DNA of 41,633 nt from CAG-791 sp963596015 (GCA_963596015.1 CAVBJS010000016.1:1-41633); one strand, 5' to 3'. Positions 16,383 through 25,442 are shown, counted from the stretch's first letter. Program-made: numbers and translations. Notes: generated from the letters alone by a model not told the origin.

Positions 16383-17993
16383 ATGTATAAGGTACTCTTT
16401 ACGGATGATGAGATTCTGACAAGAGAGGCGGTGGCGGAGAATACGCCATGGGAAGAGGCAGGCTTTACCTTGATAGGTACGGCCCAGGATGGCAGAGAAG
16501 CCATCGCTCTGATGGAAAAGGAAGAACCTTCTTTGCTGATCACGGACATTTGCATGCCGGTGATGGACGGTCTGGAGCTTTCCGCCTATGTGAGAGAACA
16601 CTTTCCGAACATGAAAGTGATCATCTTAAGCGGCTATGATGAGTTTGCCTATGCCAAAAAGGCGCTGCAGTACGGGGTCTCGGAGTATATCCTTAAGCCC
16701 ATTACTTCCATGGAATTAAAGGAAGAACTGGAAAAAATACGCACCCAGCTGGACAAGGAAAACAAGAGCCGTATTGAGATCGAAAAGCTGCAGCACGACT
16801 ATGAGAAAAACCGTCCTCTTCTCAGAGAGAGACTTTTAAACCAGTTTTTGGAGGGAAAAGCCAGCGGGGAAAATCCGCAGCAGCAGTTGGAAGAGCTGGA
16901 AATTGACCTGAAGGGTAAACGGCAGGCAGTGCTTTTGATCGGCGCCAACAATGAGATGGAGTGGAAGCAGGAGCATCCGGATATCGCACCGGAGTTGATG
17001 CAGTTCATTCTTTACAATGCCGCTCAGGAACTGGTGGGAGAGGAAGAAAACGCCGTGCTCTTTCGCAATGCTGCCGAGCGCAGCATTCTGGTACTGGCCA
17101 GAGACAGCGACGAGGAATTGCAGGAAGCTATCAGCCGCATCGGTGCTAAGGTCAATCAGGCTTTTTCCCAGTATATGAACCTAAAGCTCTGCGTGGTGGT
17201 GGGAAAGACAGTCAATTCCCCCAGAAGCTGGAAGGAATCCTATGAGAGTGCCTGCCGCACCGATGGCTACCGGTATCTCTTTGACAACGGCGGCCTTCTT
17301 TATGCGGCGGACTTTGAGGAAAAAGAAGCCCAGGGAATCCGGACAGCACTCTGGAGCGATGACCTGGTACTGGCCATCAAGACGGGGAGCCAGGAGGAGA
17401 TAACACAGAAAGTCCATACCTATTTCACAGCTCTGCGTCAGGCAGAGTGCCAGCGAAGCACCCTGCAGATCTATATTCAGAACTGCGTTCTGGCTATCTG
17501 GATCACATTGGAAGAAAGAGGCACTCTGGAGGCAGGGGAGTACGGCGAGGAAGGTAATTTTATCAAGAACATTCAGGAGTACAGACACCTTTCCGACATC
17601 GAGCAGGCCTTTCTGGAATATACCCTTTCCCTTTCCCGGAAGATCGCCAGGAAACGGGACACCGGCAGCCAGGCCCTGGCCATGCGTGCCATGGATTATA
17701 TGGAAAAGAATTACATGCGCACCGACCTGTCCTTAAATACCGTATGCGAATATCTGGCGGTCAGCGTCAGCTATTTCAGTATGGTCTTTAAGACGGAGGC
17801 AAAGGAAACCTTCGTGGAGGCCCTGACCCGGATCCGCATGGAAAAGGCCAGACAGATCCTGGAGACCACCAGCCTGAAGAACTACGAGGTGGCAGAAAAG
17901 GTGGGCTATAACGACCCCCATTATTTCAGCGCCACCTTCAAAAAGCAGGTGGGCATGACCCCTACGGAATATGCGAAGAAATTCCGGGGATAG
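16383..17993 (+). CDS. AraC-type (YesN-like) response regulator
   Basis: The product is 536 aa. The receiver domain occupies about residues 1-120, with phospho-acceptor Asp55 in LLITDICMPVMDG and Lys in YILKPI. A long linker region follows. The C-terminus is a double helix-turn-helix DNA-binding domain (LNTVCEYLAVSVSYFSMVFK, then YEVAEKVGYNDPHYFSATFK). It is the partner of the sensor kinase and probably activates the ABC importer that follows. The start has GGGGGAG upstream. Confidence 0.93.
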   Translation: MYKVLFTDDEILTREAVAENTPWEEAGFTLIGTAQDGREAIALMEKEEPSLLITDICMPVMDGLELSAYVREHFPNMKVIILSGYDEFAYAKKALQYGVSEYILKPITSMELKEELEKIRTQLDKENKSRIEIEKLQHDYEKNRPLLRERLLNQFLEGKASGENPQQQLEELEIDLKGKRQAVLLIGANNEMEWKQEHPDIAPELMQFILYNAAQELVGEEENAVLFRNAAERSILVLARDSDEELQEAISRIGAKVNQAFSQYMNLKLCVVVGKTVNSPRSWKESYESACRTDGYRYLFDNGGLLYAADFEEKEAQGIRTALWSDDLVLAIKTGSQEEITQKVHTYFTALRQAECQRSTLQIYIQNCVLAIWITLEERGTLEAGEYGEEGNFIKNIQEYRHLSDIEQAFLEYTLSLSRKIARKRDTGSQALAMRAMDYMEKNYMRTDLSLNTVCEYLAVSVSYFSMVFKTEAKETFVEALTRIRMEKARQILETTSLKNYEVAEKVGYNDPHYFSATFKKQVGMTPTEYAKKFRG

Positions 17994-18000
17994 GGAGTGG

Positions 18001-18128
18001 ATGAAAGAACGAAAACAGAAAGAAAAATGCAGATAATTAAAAGAATATAAAAAAGAAGATAATAAAAAAGATGGCAAAAAGAAGATAGTGAAAAGAAGAT
18101 AATTAAAAGAAGAAGGCAAAAAGAATTG
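18001..18128. repeat. A/G-rich degenerate repeat tract
   Basis: Imperfect 13-15-bp units of the form AAAAGAAGATAATT or AAAAGAAGAAGGC recur through this tract, directly after the response regulator. The 794-bp gap 17994-18787 holds only this tract, a terminator, the 7-bp array and the importer promoter region. I see no protein gene in it. Confidence 0.6.
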
Positions 18129-18134
18129 CCGGAG

Positions 18135-18170
18135 AGACACCCGATTTAGAAGACCCGGGTGTCTTTTTTT
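18135..18170 (+). terminator. Terminator after the two-component genes
   Basis: AGACACCCG pairs with CGGGTGTCT across a 12-nt loop and is followed by a T-run. Confidence 0.85.
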
Positions 18171-18380
18171 AAGATCTTTTTTATAAAAGCTATTTCATTT
18201 TCTGAAAAACGTGGTAAAATAGCATTTGTTTGAAGAATAAGCACAAAAAATGTCCTAAACCGAACAAGAAATAACCATATCCATCAATGAGAAGTATAAA
18301 AAACACATCCTACTACTATCATGTTGCAAACGAGAACTGCTCCAGAGTGCGTTAAATAGGAGTGCAGCCGGAAACTGCGA

Positions 18381-18478
18381 CGAGCATCGAACATCGAACA
18401 TCGAACATCGAACACCGAACACCGAACACCGAGCATCGAACATCGAGCACCGAACAACGAGCATCGAGCACCAAGCAC
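18381..18478. repeat. Heptanucleotide tandem array, 14 units of CGARCAY
   Basis: Fourteen consecutive 7-bp units follow CGA[A/G]CA[T/C]. All changes but two are transitions at the fourth and seventh positions; the exceptions are one CGAACAA and one CAAGCAC. The array lies about 300 bp upstream of the ABC importer. Short open frames across it (Arg-Cys-Ser-like repeats on the minus strand) are artefacts of the period and are not called as genes. Confidence 0.9.
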
Positions 18479-18722
18479 CGGGACAATGTGGAAAAGAAGC
18501 ATATTTCACCGCCTGACCTGACCATAAAACAGCTGGGTAATATAGTAGCTCCCCTTTCCGATGCGGCACAGAAAATCCACACTTGTGCAGAATTACCTAC
18601 AGAAAAAGTAGGAATAAGCCGGCAGAACATTCACTCCGTCATCCTGCACAAAAAAAGAGTAAAAAAATACCCTATAAAGAAAATTTTCACCCTTTATCGT
18701 AATTTTCTCTATTAAATTGTTC

Positions 18723-18747
18723 ACAGTTTGGACTTACACTGTTTACA
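18723..18747. promoter_or_regulatory. Candidate response-regulator site at the importer promoter
   Basis: ACAGT (18723-18727) and ACTGT (18738-18742) form an inverted repeat whose right arm continues as CTGTTTACA (18739-18747). The reverse complement, TGTAAACAG, occurs exactly in the 13-bp array at 13068-13076. No good -10/-35 pair is visible here, which fits an activator-dependent promoter. Confidence 0.35.
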
Positions 18748-18787
18748 GATCAAGCAATACCTGACAAAAGAAGCAGGAGGAAGAAAA

Positions 18788-19771
18788 GTGGAGAAGTTTA
18801 AAAATTTACCTTTTGTCAAGAAAGTGGGTTTTAACAGAATCGTCCTGATCGGTGTACTCATTCTGATGTACATCCTGTTCGCTATCCTGAGCCCTACTTT
18901 CTTAAGTTACTCAAGAATCCTGAGCGCATTGAATTATGCATATTTCCTTGGATTCCTTGCATTGGGCGTAACCTTTGTTATCGCCACCGGCGGTATCGAT
19001 TTCTCAATCGGACCGGTCATGTTCTGCTCAGCACTGGTTTCCGGCTATCTGCTGACAAAGTCAGGAGTTCCGCTTGTGGTATGTCTGCTGGTCAGCATCC
19101 TGGTAGGTTTCATCTTCGGATGTGTCAGCGGCGCATTAGTAGCTTACGGCGGCCTGCCTTCCTTCATTACCTCCATGGCAATGATGAACATCGCAAAGGG
19201 TGTCGGTTCCGTATTCACTAAGACCCAGTCAGTCAGCTGGCCTCAGAGTGCAGAAGCAAACGGCTGGTACAGAAGCCTGGTAAAGGTACAGGTTGGTTCC
19301 ATCCAGTTCCCGGTAGGCCTGGTACTGTTAGTCATCGTCGCAGTCATCTGCGGCATCCTGTTGAATCAGACAAGACCCGGCAGATACATCCTTTGCCTGG
19401 GCAGCAACAAAGAAGCAGTTCGTCTTTCCGGCGTTGATGTAAAGAAGTGGGAAATGTTAGCATACGTGATCTGCGGTGTATTAGCAGGTATTGCAGCAAT
19501 CTTCTACGTAGGTGCTTACACCACCGTACAGCCCGGCCTCGGCGATACCTTCAACAATGAAGCGATCGCAAGCTGCGTAATGGGCGGCACATCCATGGCA
19601 GGTGGTCTTGCTTCCATCGGCGGCACAATCATCGGTACTCTTATCATAGCTCTCCTGCAGGAAGGTATCCTGGCAATGGGCTTCCAGAAGGATTATCAGT
19701 ATGTCCTTACCGGTATCATCGTCATGATCGCTGTATATGCAGATATCCGCAGCAGAAGAAAGAGAAACTAG
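18788..19771 (+). CDS. Sugar ABC transporter permease (RbsC-like)
   Basis: The product is 327 aa with multiple hydrophobic segments typical of the BPD_transp_2 family (FLALGVTFVIATGGIDFSIG, MGGTSMAGGLASIGGT). It is one of two different permeases in this operon. The GTG at 18788 follows AGGAGG at 7-bp spacing; an in-frame ATG at 18728 lies inside the operator-like region and has no ribosome site. Likely substrate is L-fucose, from context. Confidence 0.9.
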   Translation: MEKFKNLPFVKKVGFNRIVLIGVLILMYILFAILSPTFLSYSRILSALNYAYFLGFLALGVTFVIATGGIDFSIGPVMFCSALVSGYLLTKSGVPLVVCLLVSILVGFIFGCVSGALVAYGGLPSFITSMAMMNIAKGVGSVFTKTQSVSWPQSAEANGWYRSLVKVQVGSIQFPVGLVLLVIVAVICGILLNQTRPGRYILCLGSNKEAVRLSGVDVKKWEMLAYVICGVLAGIAAIFYVGAYTTVQPGLGDTFNNEAIASCVMGGTSMAGGLASIGGTIIGTLIIALLQEGILAMGFQKDYQYVLTGIIVMIAVYADIRSRRKRN

Positions 19772-19829
19772 TAATATCCGGTTTTGGCTTGAAGGCGCCG
19801 GCAGGCGCAGAGAGGATAAGGTATAAATC

Positions 19830-21323
19830 GTGGGTGAAGTTATTTTAACTATGAAGGGAATCGACAAATCTTTCCCCGGCGTTCACGCTTTGGATCATGT
19901 CGATCTGGAAGTAAGAAAGGGCGAGGTTATGGCGCTGATGGGAGAGAACGGCGCCGGTAAATCTACCCTGATGAAGGTTTTGACCGGTATCTATACCAAG
20001 GATTCCGGATCTATCGTTTACGAAGGTAAGGAAGTGGCATTCAGCGGCCCCAGAGAGGCACAGGATGCAGGTATCGTCATCGTGCACCAGGAGTTGAACA
20101 TGGTGAACCACCTGACGGTAGCACAGAATATCTTCATCGGCAGAGAGCCTATGAAGGGCGGCTTTATCGATGATGCCAAGATGATTGAAGAATCTGCCAA
20201 GCTTTTTAAGATGCTGGGCATCGACATCGATCCCAGAGAAAACATGGGACGCCTTACGGTAGGTATGCAGCAGATGTGCGAAATTGCTAAGGCGATTTCC
20301 CATGATGCTAAGGTCATCATCTTCGATGAGCCTTCTGCAGCACTGACAGAGTCCGAGATCGAGCAGCTCTTTAAGATCATCCGTGATCTGAGAGATAAGC
20401 AGCTGGGTATCGTTTACATCTCCCACCGTATGGATGAGATTAAGGTGATCACCGACAGAGTTACCGTCATGAGAGACGGTGGCTACGTGGGTACACTGAT
20501 CACCAAGGATTCCACTAAGGAAGACATCATCAAGATGATGGTAGGCCGTACCATTTACGAAGATCCCAAGACAGCCAGCGCTGTACCGAAGGATGCACCG
20601 GTAGTATTAAAGGTAGAGCATCTGAATGCAGGCCGCATGGTACAGGATGTGAGCTTCGAGCTTCATAAGGGCGAGATCCTCGGATTCTCAGGCCTGATGG
20701 GCGCAGGACGTACAGAGACGGCAAGAGCACTCTTTGGTGCAGATCCCAAGGAGAGTGGCGATATCTATATCAATGGTCAGAAAGTAGAGATCAAGAATCC
20801 CCAGGATGCAGTTAAGCTGGGTATCGGTTATCTTTCCGAGGACAGAAAGCGCTATGGTCTGGTAGTACAGAAGAGCATCGCAGAGAACTCCACCATGGCT
20901 TGTCTGGAAGATTACATGAGCGGTCCTTTCATCGATAAGAAGAAAGAGAAAGAGATCACACAGAAATACGTAGAAGAGTTAAAGACCAAGACCCCCGGCG
21001 TAGATCAGTTGGTAGTGAACCTCTCCGGTGGTAACCAGCAGAAGGTCGTTATCGCAAAGTGGCTGATCAAGAACTGCGATATCCTGATCTTCGATGAGCC
21101 TACCAGAGGTATTGACGTAGGTGCTAAGAGTGAGATCTATCACCTGATGGGTGAGCTGGCAAAGCAAGGAAAGTCGATCATCATGATTTCCTCTGAGATG
21201 ACGGAGATTCTCCGAATGAGCGATCGTATCCTGGTAATGTGCGAGGGTAAGAAGACCGGAGAAATCGGTATAGAAGAAGCGACGCAGGAAAACATCATGC
21301 ATGCTGCAACGCTTAGAAAGTAG
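19830..21323 (+). CDS. Sugar ABC transporter ATPase with two nucleotide-binding domains (RbsA/MglA-like)
   Basis: The product is 497 aa. The first domain has a complete Walker A (GENGAGKSTLMK) and Walker B (VIIFDEPSAAL). The second has the degenerate loop GLMGAGRTETAR typical of the family, signature LSGGNQQKVVIAKWL and Walker B ILIFDEPTRG. It energises import through the two flanking permeases. The start codon is GTG; an ATG seven codons in is an alternative. Confidence 0.93.
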   Translation: MGEVILTMKGIDKSFPGVHALDHVDLEVRKGEVMALMGENGAGKSTLMKVLTGIYTKDSGSIVYEGKEVAFSGPREAQDAGIVIVHQELNMVNHLTVAQNIFIGREPMKGGFIDDAKMIEESAKLFKMLGIDIDPRENMGRLTVGMQQMCEIAKAISHDAKVIIFDEPSAALTESEIEQLFKIIRDLRDKQLGIVYISHRMDEIKVITDRVTVMRDGGYVGTLITKDSTKEDIIKMMVGRTIYEDPKTASAVPKDAPVVLKVEHLNAGRMVQDVSFELHKGEILGFSGLMGAGRTETARALFGADPKESGDIYINGQKVEIKNPQDAVKLGIGYLSEDRKRYGLVVQKSIAENSTMACLEDYMSGPFIDKKKEKEITQKYVEELKTKTPGVDQLVVNLSGGNQQKVVIAKWLIKNCDILIFDEPTRGIDVGAKSEIYHLMGELAKQGKSIIMISSEMTEILRMSDRILVMCEGKKTGEIGIEEATQENIMHAATLRK

Positions 21324-21336
21324 GAGGAGAAAAAGG

Positions 21337-22347
21337 ATGTCTAACGAGAAAAAGAATGGAAACGCTTTTACAAATAATCCTATTGTAAAAGCGGTAGGCG
21401 CCCAGCGGATCGTGGTGCTGATTGCCCTGATCGTGCTGTTTGCGTTCTTCTGTATCGCCAGCCCGGCTTTCCGGACCTATCCGACGATCTTAAGTATTCT
21501 GGGTTATTCCTATTACATCACACTGATGGCTATCGGCGTAACGTTCTGTCTGATCACAGCAGGTGTTGACCTTTCCATCGGTACCGGTACAGTCGCTTAT
21601 GCACTGATCGGCGGTTATTGCGTAGTAAACCTCGGCATGCCGGTAGGCGTGGGTATGCTGGTAGCAGTTATAGTAGCTGTACTGTTCGGCTGCTTTAACG
21701 GTGTACTGGTAGCGATCCTGGATCTTCCGCCTTTCATCGCTACCCTGTGTACCATGATGATCGTCAGAGGTATCGGTTCTATCGTAACAGGCGGTATGAG
21801 CGTGACCTGGCCTTCCACCGGTACACCCCAGGGATGGTTCCGCAGCATCTTCCGTATTCAGATCGGCGATACCATGTATCCCATCGGTTTCCTTTGGATT
21901 ATCATCCTGGTAGTGGTTATGTCTCTGGTACTGAATAAGACCAAAGTCGGCCGTTACATCATCGCTATCGGTTCCAACAAAGAAGCAACCAGACTTTCCG
22001 GTGTGAAGGTTGTAAAGTATCACATGGCAGCTTATATCATCTCCGGTTTCTTCACCGGCCTTTCCGCTATCGCTTATGCAGCTACCTTCCAGGCAGTGGC
22101 AGCAGCATCCGGTGCAGGACTTGAGCTTGATGCAGTAGCAGCAGCTATCATCGGCGGTACTTCCATGAATGGTGGTACCGGATCCATCGCAGGTACACTG
22201 ATCGGTGTGTTCATCATGTCCATGTTAAAGACAGGTCTTCCTTATATTGGTCTGCAGGCTAACTGGCAGCAGATCATCACCGGTGTGATTCTTCTCATCG
22301 CAGTAGGTGTAGACGTTATCAAGAACAACCGCTTAGCTCGCAGATAA
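21337..22347 (+). CDS. Second sugar ABC transporter permease (RbsC-like)
   Basis: The product is 336 aa with the same membrane topology as the first permease (LMAIGVTFCLITAGVDLSIGTG, IIGGTSMNGGTGSIAGT). The ATG at 21337 follows TAGGAGGAGAAAAAGG. The two permeases probably form a heterodimer with the double ATPase. Confidence 0.92.
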   Translation: MSNEKKNGNAFTNNPIVKAVGAQRIVVLIALIVLFAFFCIASPAFRTYPTILSILGYSYYITLMAIGVTFCLITAGVDLSIGTGTVAYALIGGYCVVNLGMPVGVGMLVAVIVAVLFGCFNGVLVAILDLPPFIATLCTMMIVRGIGSIVTGGMSVTWPSTGTPQGWFRSIFRIQIGDTMYPIGFLWIIILVVVMSLVLNKTKVGRYIIAIGSNKEATRLSGVKVVKYHMAAYIISGFFTGLSAIAYAATFQAVAAASGAGLELDAVAAAIIGGTSMNGGTGSIAGTLIGVFIMSMLKTGLPYIGLQANWQQIITGVILLIAVGVDVIKNNRLARR

Positions 22348-22399
22348 GACAAGCAAGACAGATCGACAAGCAAGACAGATCAAACAAATAAGACAGATC
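22348..22399. repeat. Three 17-18-bp direct repeats after the second permease
   Basis: GACAAGCAAGACAGATC occurs twice in tandem (22348-22364 and 22365-22381), followed by a third, looser copy ending in AAGACAGATC. They begin directly after the permease stop codon. Confidence 0.8.
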
Positions 22400-22420
22400 T
22401 AAAAACAGATAAGACAGACA

Positions 22421-22488
22421 AAGCTGCCGGCGGACCAAAAGGCAGTCGGCAGCAAAAATTATTAAGGTATGTACCGCACGGTGCGGTT
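22421..22488 (+). other. Two intercistronic hairpins before the binding-protein gene
   Basis: GCTGCCG pairs with CGGCAGC, and ACCGCA pairs with TGCGGT around a 3-nt loop. Neither has a U-tract. Such structures often protect the 3' part of an importer mRNA, giving extra binding protein relative to permease; that role is inferred. Confidence 0.5.
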
Positions 22489-22526
22489 CATATATACTAT
22501 CAATTCATATTATAGGAGGATAGCAA

Positions 22527-23696
22527 ATGAAAAAGAAAGTATTGGCAACAGTGCTCTCCGTAGCAATGGTCGCTGCACTGATGGTTGGTTGTGGTTCTTC
22601 TTCCACATCTACCTCTACAGACACCGCATCCGATGATGCTGCTTCTACCGAGACAGCAACAGAGGAGACTACCGAGGCAGCAGAGGAGACTACTGAAGCT
22701 TCCGCAGAAGGTGGTTATCACTTTGAGATCGTTTCCAAGGGCTTCCAGCACCAGTACTGGCAGGCAGTATTAAAGGGTGCACAGCAGAAGGCTGACGAGC
22801 TGGGCGACACCATGAACTTCGTAGGACCCAACACCGAGTCCGATATCGCAGATCAGGTACAGATGCTGACCAGCGCCATCAACCAGAAGCCTGTAGCAAT
22901 CGGCTTGGCAGCTCTGGATACCAGCGCTTGCCTGGATGCTATTACAGAAGCACAGAATGCAGGCATCCCGATCGTTGGTTTTGACTCCGGCGTTCCCGGT
23001 GCTCCGGACGGCGCTGTAGTTGCTAACTGCGCAACTGACAACTATGCAGCAGGCGCTCTGGCAGGTACCGAGACCTACAAGCTCATCTCTGACAGAATCG
23101 CAAATGCAAGCGGCTCCGTTCGTATCGGCGTTATGGGTCAGGATGCAACTGCTGAGTCCATCATCAACAGAGGCCTTGGCTTCATCGACAAGATCGCTGA
23201 GCTGGCAGAGGCTGATGGTTACACCGTTTCCATTGAAGGCAATGACAAGTATGTAGCAGATTCCAAGGTAGAGCCTACCGACGGCGCTAAGGTTGTTATC
23301 GAAGTTCTGGTTCCTGCACAGGTTACTTCTGAGCTGTCCGCTATCGACTGCCAGAACCTGCTGAGCAAGTCCGACACTATCTGCATCTATGGTTCCAACC
23401 AGCACTCCGGTGATGCAATGGTTACCGCAAACCAGACCATGAACAAGTTCGGTACCGGCGACGACCAGATCATCGGCGTAGCATTCGACTCCGGTACAGC
23501 TATCAAGGGTGCTGTTAAGGATGGCACATTTGCAGGTGCAGTTACCCAGGCTCCCGTAGCAATGGGCGAAGCTCTGATCCAGACTCTGCACGATGCAGCA
23601 TCCGGCAAGACCGTATCTGATGTAGATACCGGCTGCCAGTGGTACACCGCTGAGAACATGGACAACGAAGAGATCGCACAGAACCTGTACGACTAA
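22527..23696 (+). CDS. Sugar-binding lipoprotein of the ABC importer
   Basis: The product is 389 aa. The signal peptide ends in the lipobox LMVGC, so Cys22 is probably lipidated. A Ser/Thr/Glu/Ala-rich linker runs to about residue 57, and a Peripla_BP_4 fold follows (YHFEIVSKGFQHQYWQAVLKGA, GIPIVGFDSGVPG, IGVAFDSGTAIKGAV). It captures the sugar outside the membrane and delivers it to the permeases. Codon choice suggests high expression. The ligand is probably L-fucose. Confidence 0.93.
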   Translation: MKKKVLATVLSVAMVAALMVGCGSSSTSTSTDTASDDAASTETATEETTEAAEETTEASAEGGYHFEIVSKGFQHQYWQAVLKGAQQKADELGDTMNFVGPNTESDIADQVQMLTSAINQKPVAIGLAALDTSACLDAITEAQNAGIPIVGFDSGVPGAPDGAVVANCATDNYAAGALAGTETYKLISDRIANASGSVRIGVMGQDATAESIINRGLGFIDKIAELAEADGYTVSIEGNDKYVADSKVEPTDGAKVVIEVLVPAQVTSELSAIDCQNLLSKSDTICIYGSNQHSGDAMVTANQTMNKFGTGDDQIIGVAFDSGTAIKGAVKDGTFAGAVTQAPVAMGEALIQTLHDAASGKTVSDVDTGCQWYTAENMDNEEIAQNLYD

Positions 23697-23815
23697 TCCA
23701 AATCTTCAGTTCTCTGAAAGTGTAAGTCAGATTCATAAAATATGAATAATAAAGAGAGTTGATAGTAGGCGGCAGATCCGGGAGCTCTGACAGCCCAAGG
23801 TCTGCCGACAGGAGG

Positions 23816-23843
23816 ATGCCCCATCGAAAGATGGGGCATTTTC
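23816..23843 (+). terminator. Terminator of the importer operon
   Basis: ATGCCCCATC pairs exactly with GATGGGGCAT around a GAAA loop, then TTTTC. A second possible stem, GGCAGA (23771-23776) with TCTGCC (23801-23806), lies just upstream. fucU therefore probably depends on readthrough or a separate signal. Confidence 0.8.
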
Positions 23844-23858
23844 TTCCAGAAGGAAAAA

Positions 23859-23923
23859 GCCGCAGGCAAGCTGCGGCAAAGGAGGCAAGTTTGAAAGAAA
23901 TGTCTGATGCCATTTCTTTCAAA
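23859..23923 (+). repeat. Orphan hairpin-plus-ribosome-site module and perfect 13-bp hairpin
   Basis: GCCGCAG/CTGCGGC (23859-23877) is followed by AAAGGAGG, as before real genes. TTTGAAAGAAATG (23890-23902) then pairs exactly with 23911-23923 around an 8-nt loop. The same order (GCCGC hairpin, long perfect hairpin, dispersed element) is seen at 327-490. Confidence 0.7.
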
Positions 23924-23936
23924 CAGCATTATCACA

Positions 23937-23992
23937 TCGGAGAATTCGCCTGCGCGAAATTCTCCTCGTGTTGCCGCAGGCAAGCTGCGGCA
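23937..23992 (+). repeat. Dispersed two-hairpin element before fucU
   Basis: This is nearly identical to 431-490, including both hairpins, and it ends at the AAAGGAGG ribosome site of fucU. The 308-bp gap 23697-24004 is otherwise filled by the terminator and the hairpin module above; no separate gene is called. Confidence 0.8.
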
Positions 23993-24004
23993 AAGGAGGT
24001 AAGT

Positions 24005-24445
24005 ATGTTAAAAGGTATACCGAAGATCTTATCACCGGAGCTTTTAAAGGTATTGGATGAGATGGGACACAGCGATCGTCTGGTCCTTTCCGACGGTAAC
24101 TTCCCGGCAGAGTCCATGGGCAAGGATGCTATCGTCATCCGCGCAGACGGACATGGTGTTCCGGAATTATTAGATGCTATCCTGCAGGTATTTCCGTTAG
24201 ATACCTATGTGGAGCATCCGGTAAACTTAATGGAAGTAATGCCCGGAGATAACGTGGAGACACCTATCTGGGATACCTACGCAGAAGTGATCGCAAAGCA
24301 CGACGCCAGAGGCAAAGAGGCCATCGGCCACATCGAACGTTTTGCATTCTATGACGAGGCAAAGACCTGCTATGCTATCATCGCTACCGGCGAGTCTGCA
24401 CTTTATGCCAATATCATGCTGCAGAAGGGTGTTGTAACAGAATAA
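24005..24445 (+). CDS. fucU: L-fucose mutarotase (RbsD/FucU family)
   Basis: The product is 146 aa and interconverts alpha- and beta-L-fucose, helping supply the anomer used by the isomerase. The family His is His22 in DEMGHSDRLVLSDGNFPA. Length fits FucU (about 140 aa). The ATG at 24005 has an ideal AGGAGG. A longer in-frame product from TTG 23891 (38 more residues, itself preceded by AAAGGAGG) would read through the dispersed repeat and is considered unlikely. Confidence 0.93.
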   Translation: MLKGIPKILSPELLKVLDEMGHSDRLVLSDGNFPAESMGKDAIVIRADGHGVPELLDAILQVFPLDTYVEHPVNLMEVMPGDNVETPIWDTYAEVIAKHDARGKEAIGHIERFAFYDEAKTCYAIIATGESALYANIMLQKGVVTE

Positions 24446-24669
24446 GGGGTCTTAGACAGGAAACTGTGGTTTTCCTGTCAATAGTGAAGGTGTTAAAGCA
24501 TTACTGGGTAGTAACAAATAATAGGGGAACCCCTGACAGGGAAACCTAACAGGGAGAGAAGGCAAAAGAAATAGAAGTTCTGAGATCGGAAATCTGATAG
24601 AAAAATTCAAGAATCAAAACTAAGATCAAAAAATAAGAACAAGAATTAAAAACCGAAATCGAAAATCTG

Positions 24670-24727
24670 AAAAAGAGAGCACCGGGACATGGCCGTGGAT
24701 CATGACCGCATCCGGTGCTCTCTTTTT
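24670..24727. terminator. Bidirectional terminator between fucU and the PHP gene
   Basis: AAAAAGAGAGCACCGG pairs with CCGGTGCTCTCTTTTT (16 bp) across a 26-nt loop and is T-rich on both strands. The rest of the gap 24446-24725 is A-rich low-complexity sequence without a gene. Confidence 0.85.
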
Positions 24728-25442
24728 ATCCGGGATAATTTAACAACAGTTCCGGGTGGTAATTGACCACCAGGTAGGAAGGAAAATCCACTTCCTGTAT
24801 AAGCTCTTCCGCATAAGGTGCTTCCCCGATATGCTGCCGTCCATGGCTGTCGCTGGAGAGCAGCACAGGCATACTGCGGGCTTTGCACATAGTAAGAAGC
24901 TGTCGATAATTCTCTTTCGTGTCAATACCGGGCACCTGATGATAGCCTCCCGGCATCAGGGAGGAGTTGTTTACCTCGATGATGACGTGATGCTGCTCAC
25001 AAGCTTCCACGATGGCCTCATAGTCACAGGGAAATTGGGTGTTGTCGCAGTGCCCTAAGATGCGGACATGGGGATGGGCGATCGCTTTTAAATAATCCGC
25101 AGTGTTCTCCTGCAAAGAAGCGGGCTTTCTCGGCGGCTTGTGCATGGAAACGATGGTATAATCCAGGGTTTTCATGATCTCGTCCGGCAGATCCAGATCA
25201 CCGCCGTTTAGTATATTGAGCTCGGCACCGTAGAGAATGCGGATGCCGCATCGCTCTCTGGGAGCCATGTGCAGACTACGGAAATAGGAGGGAGTGCCGG
25301 CACAGAAGGTACGGGGGCCGTGATCCGAGATGCCCAGTACCTGCATGCCTTTTTTGGCAGCTTCCTTGGCTAAGTCTGCAATTGTATCCGTGGTACCGTG
25401 GCCGCTGGCTACGGTATGGGTGTGAATATCATAGGAAAGCAT
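24726..25442 (-). CDS. PHP-domain phosphoesterase (YcdX-like)
   Basis: The product is 238 aa. PHP metal-ligand motifs are visible: DIHTHT (His7, His9), ISDHG, YGAELN, SMHK, GHCD and SSDSHGR near the C-terminus. These proteins hydrolyse phosphate esters with a cluster of metal ions; the substrate is unknown. The start MLSYD is chosen because AAAGGA lies 6 bp upstream; a start five codons earlier would place the ribosome site inside the gene. It is transcribed toward fucU and divergently from the microcompartment locus. Confidence 0.85.
   Translation of the reverse strand: MLSYDIHTHTVASGHGTTDTIADLAKEAAKKGMQVLGISDHGPRTFCAGTPSYFRSLHMAPRERCGIRILYGAELNILNGGDLDLPDEIMKTLDYTIVSMHKPPRKPASLQENTADYLKAIAHPHVRILGHCDNTQFPCDYEAIVEACEQHHVIIEVNNSSLMPGGYHQVPGIDTKENYRQLLTMCKARSMPVLLSSDSHGRQHIGEAPYAEELIQEVDFPSYLVVNYHPELLLNYPG

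Noticed and set aside
18255..18715. Overlapping frames on both strands across the 7-bp array (Arg-Cys-Ser-like repeats)
   Set aside because: A 7-bp repeat gives a 7-codon periodic peptide in every open frame; there are no ribosome sites and no conserved domain.
22770..23591. A 273-codon minus-strand frame opposite the sugar-binding lipoprotein
   Set aside because: It is antisense to a confident gene and reflects its codon bias.
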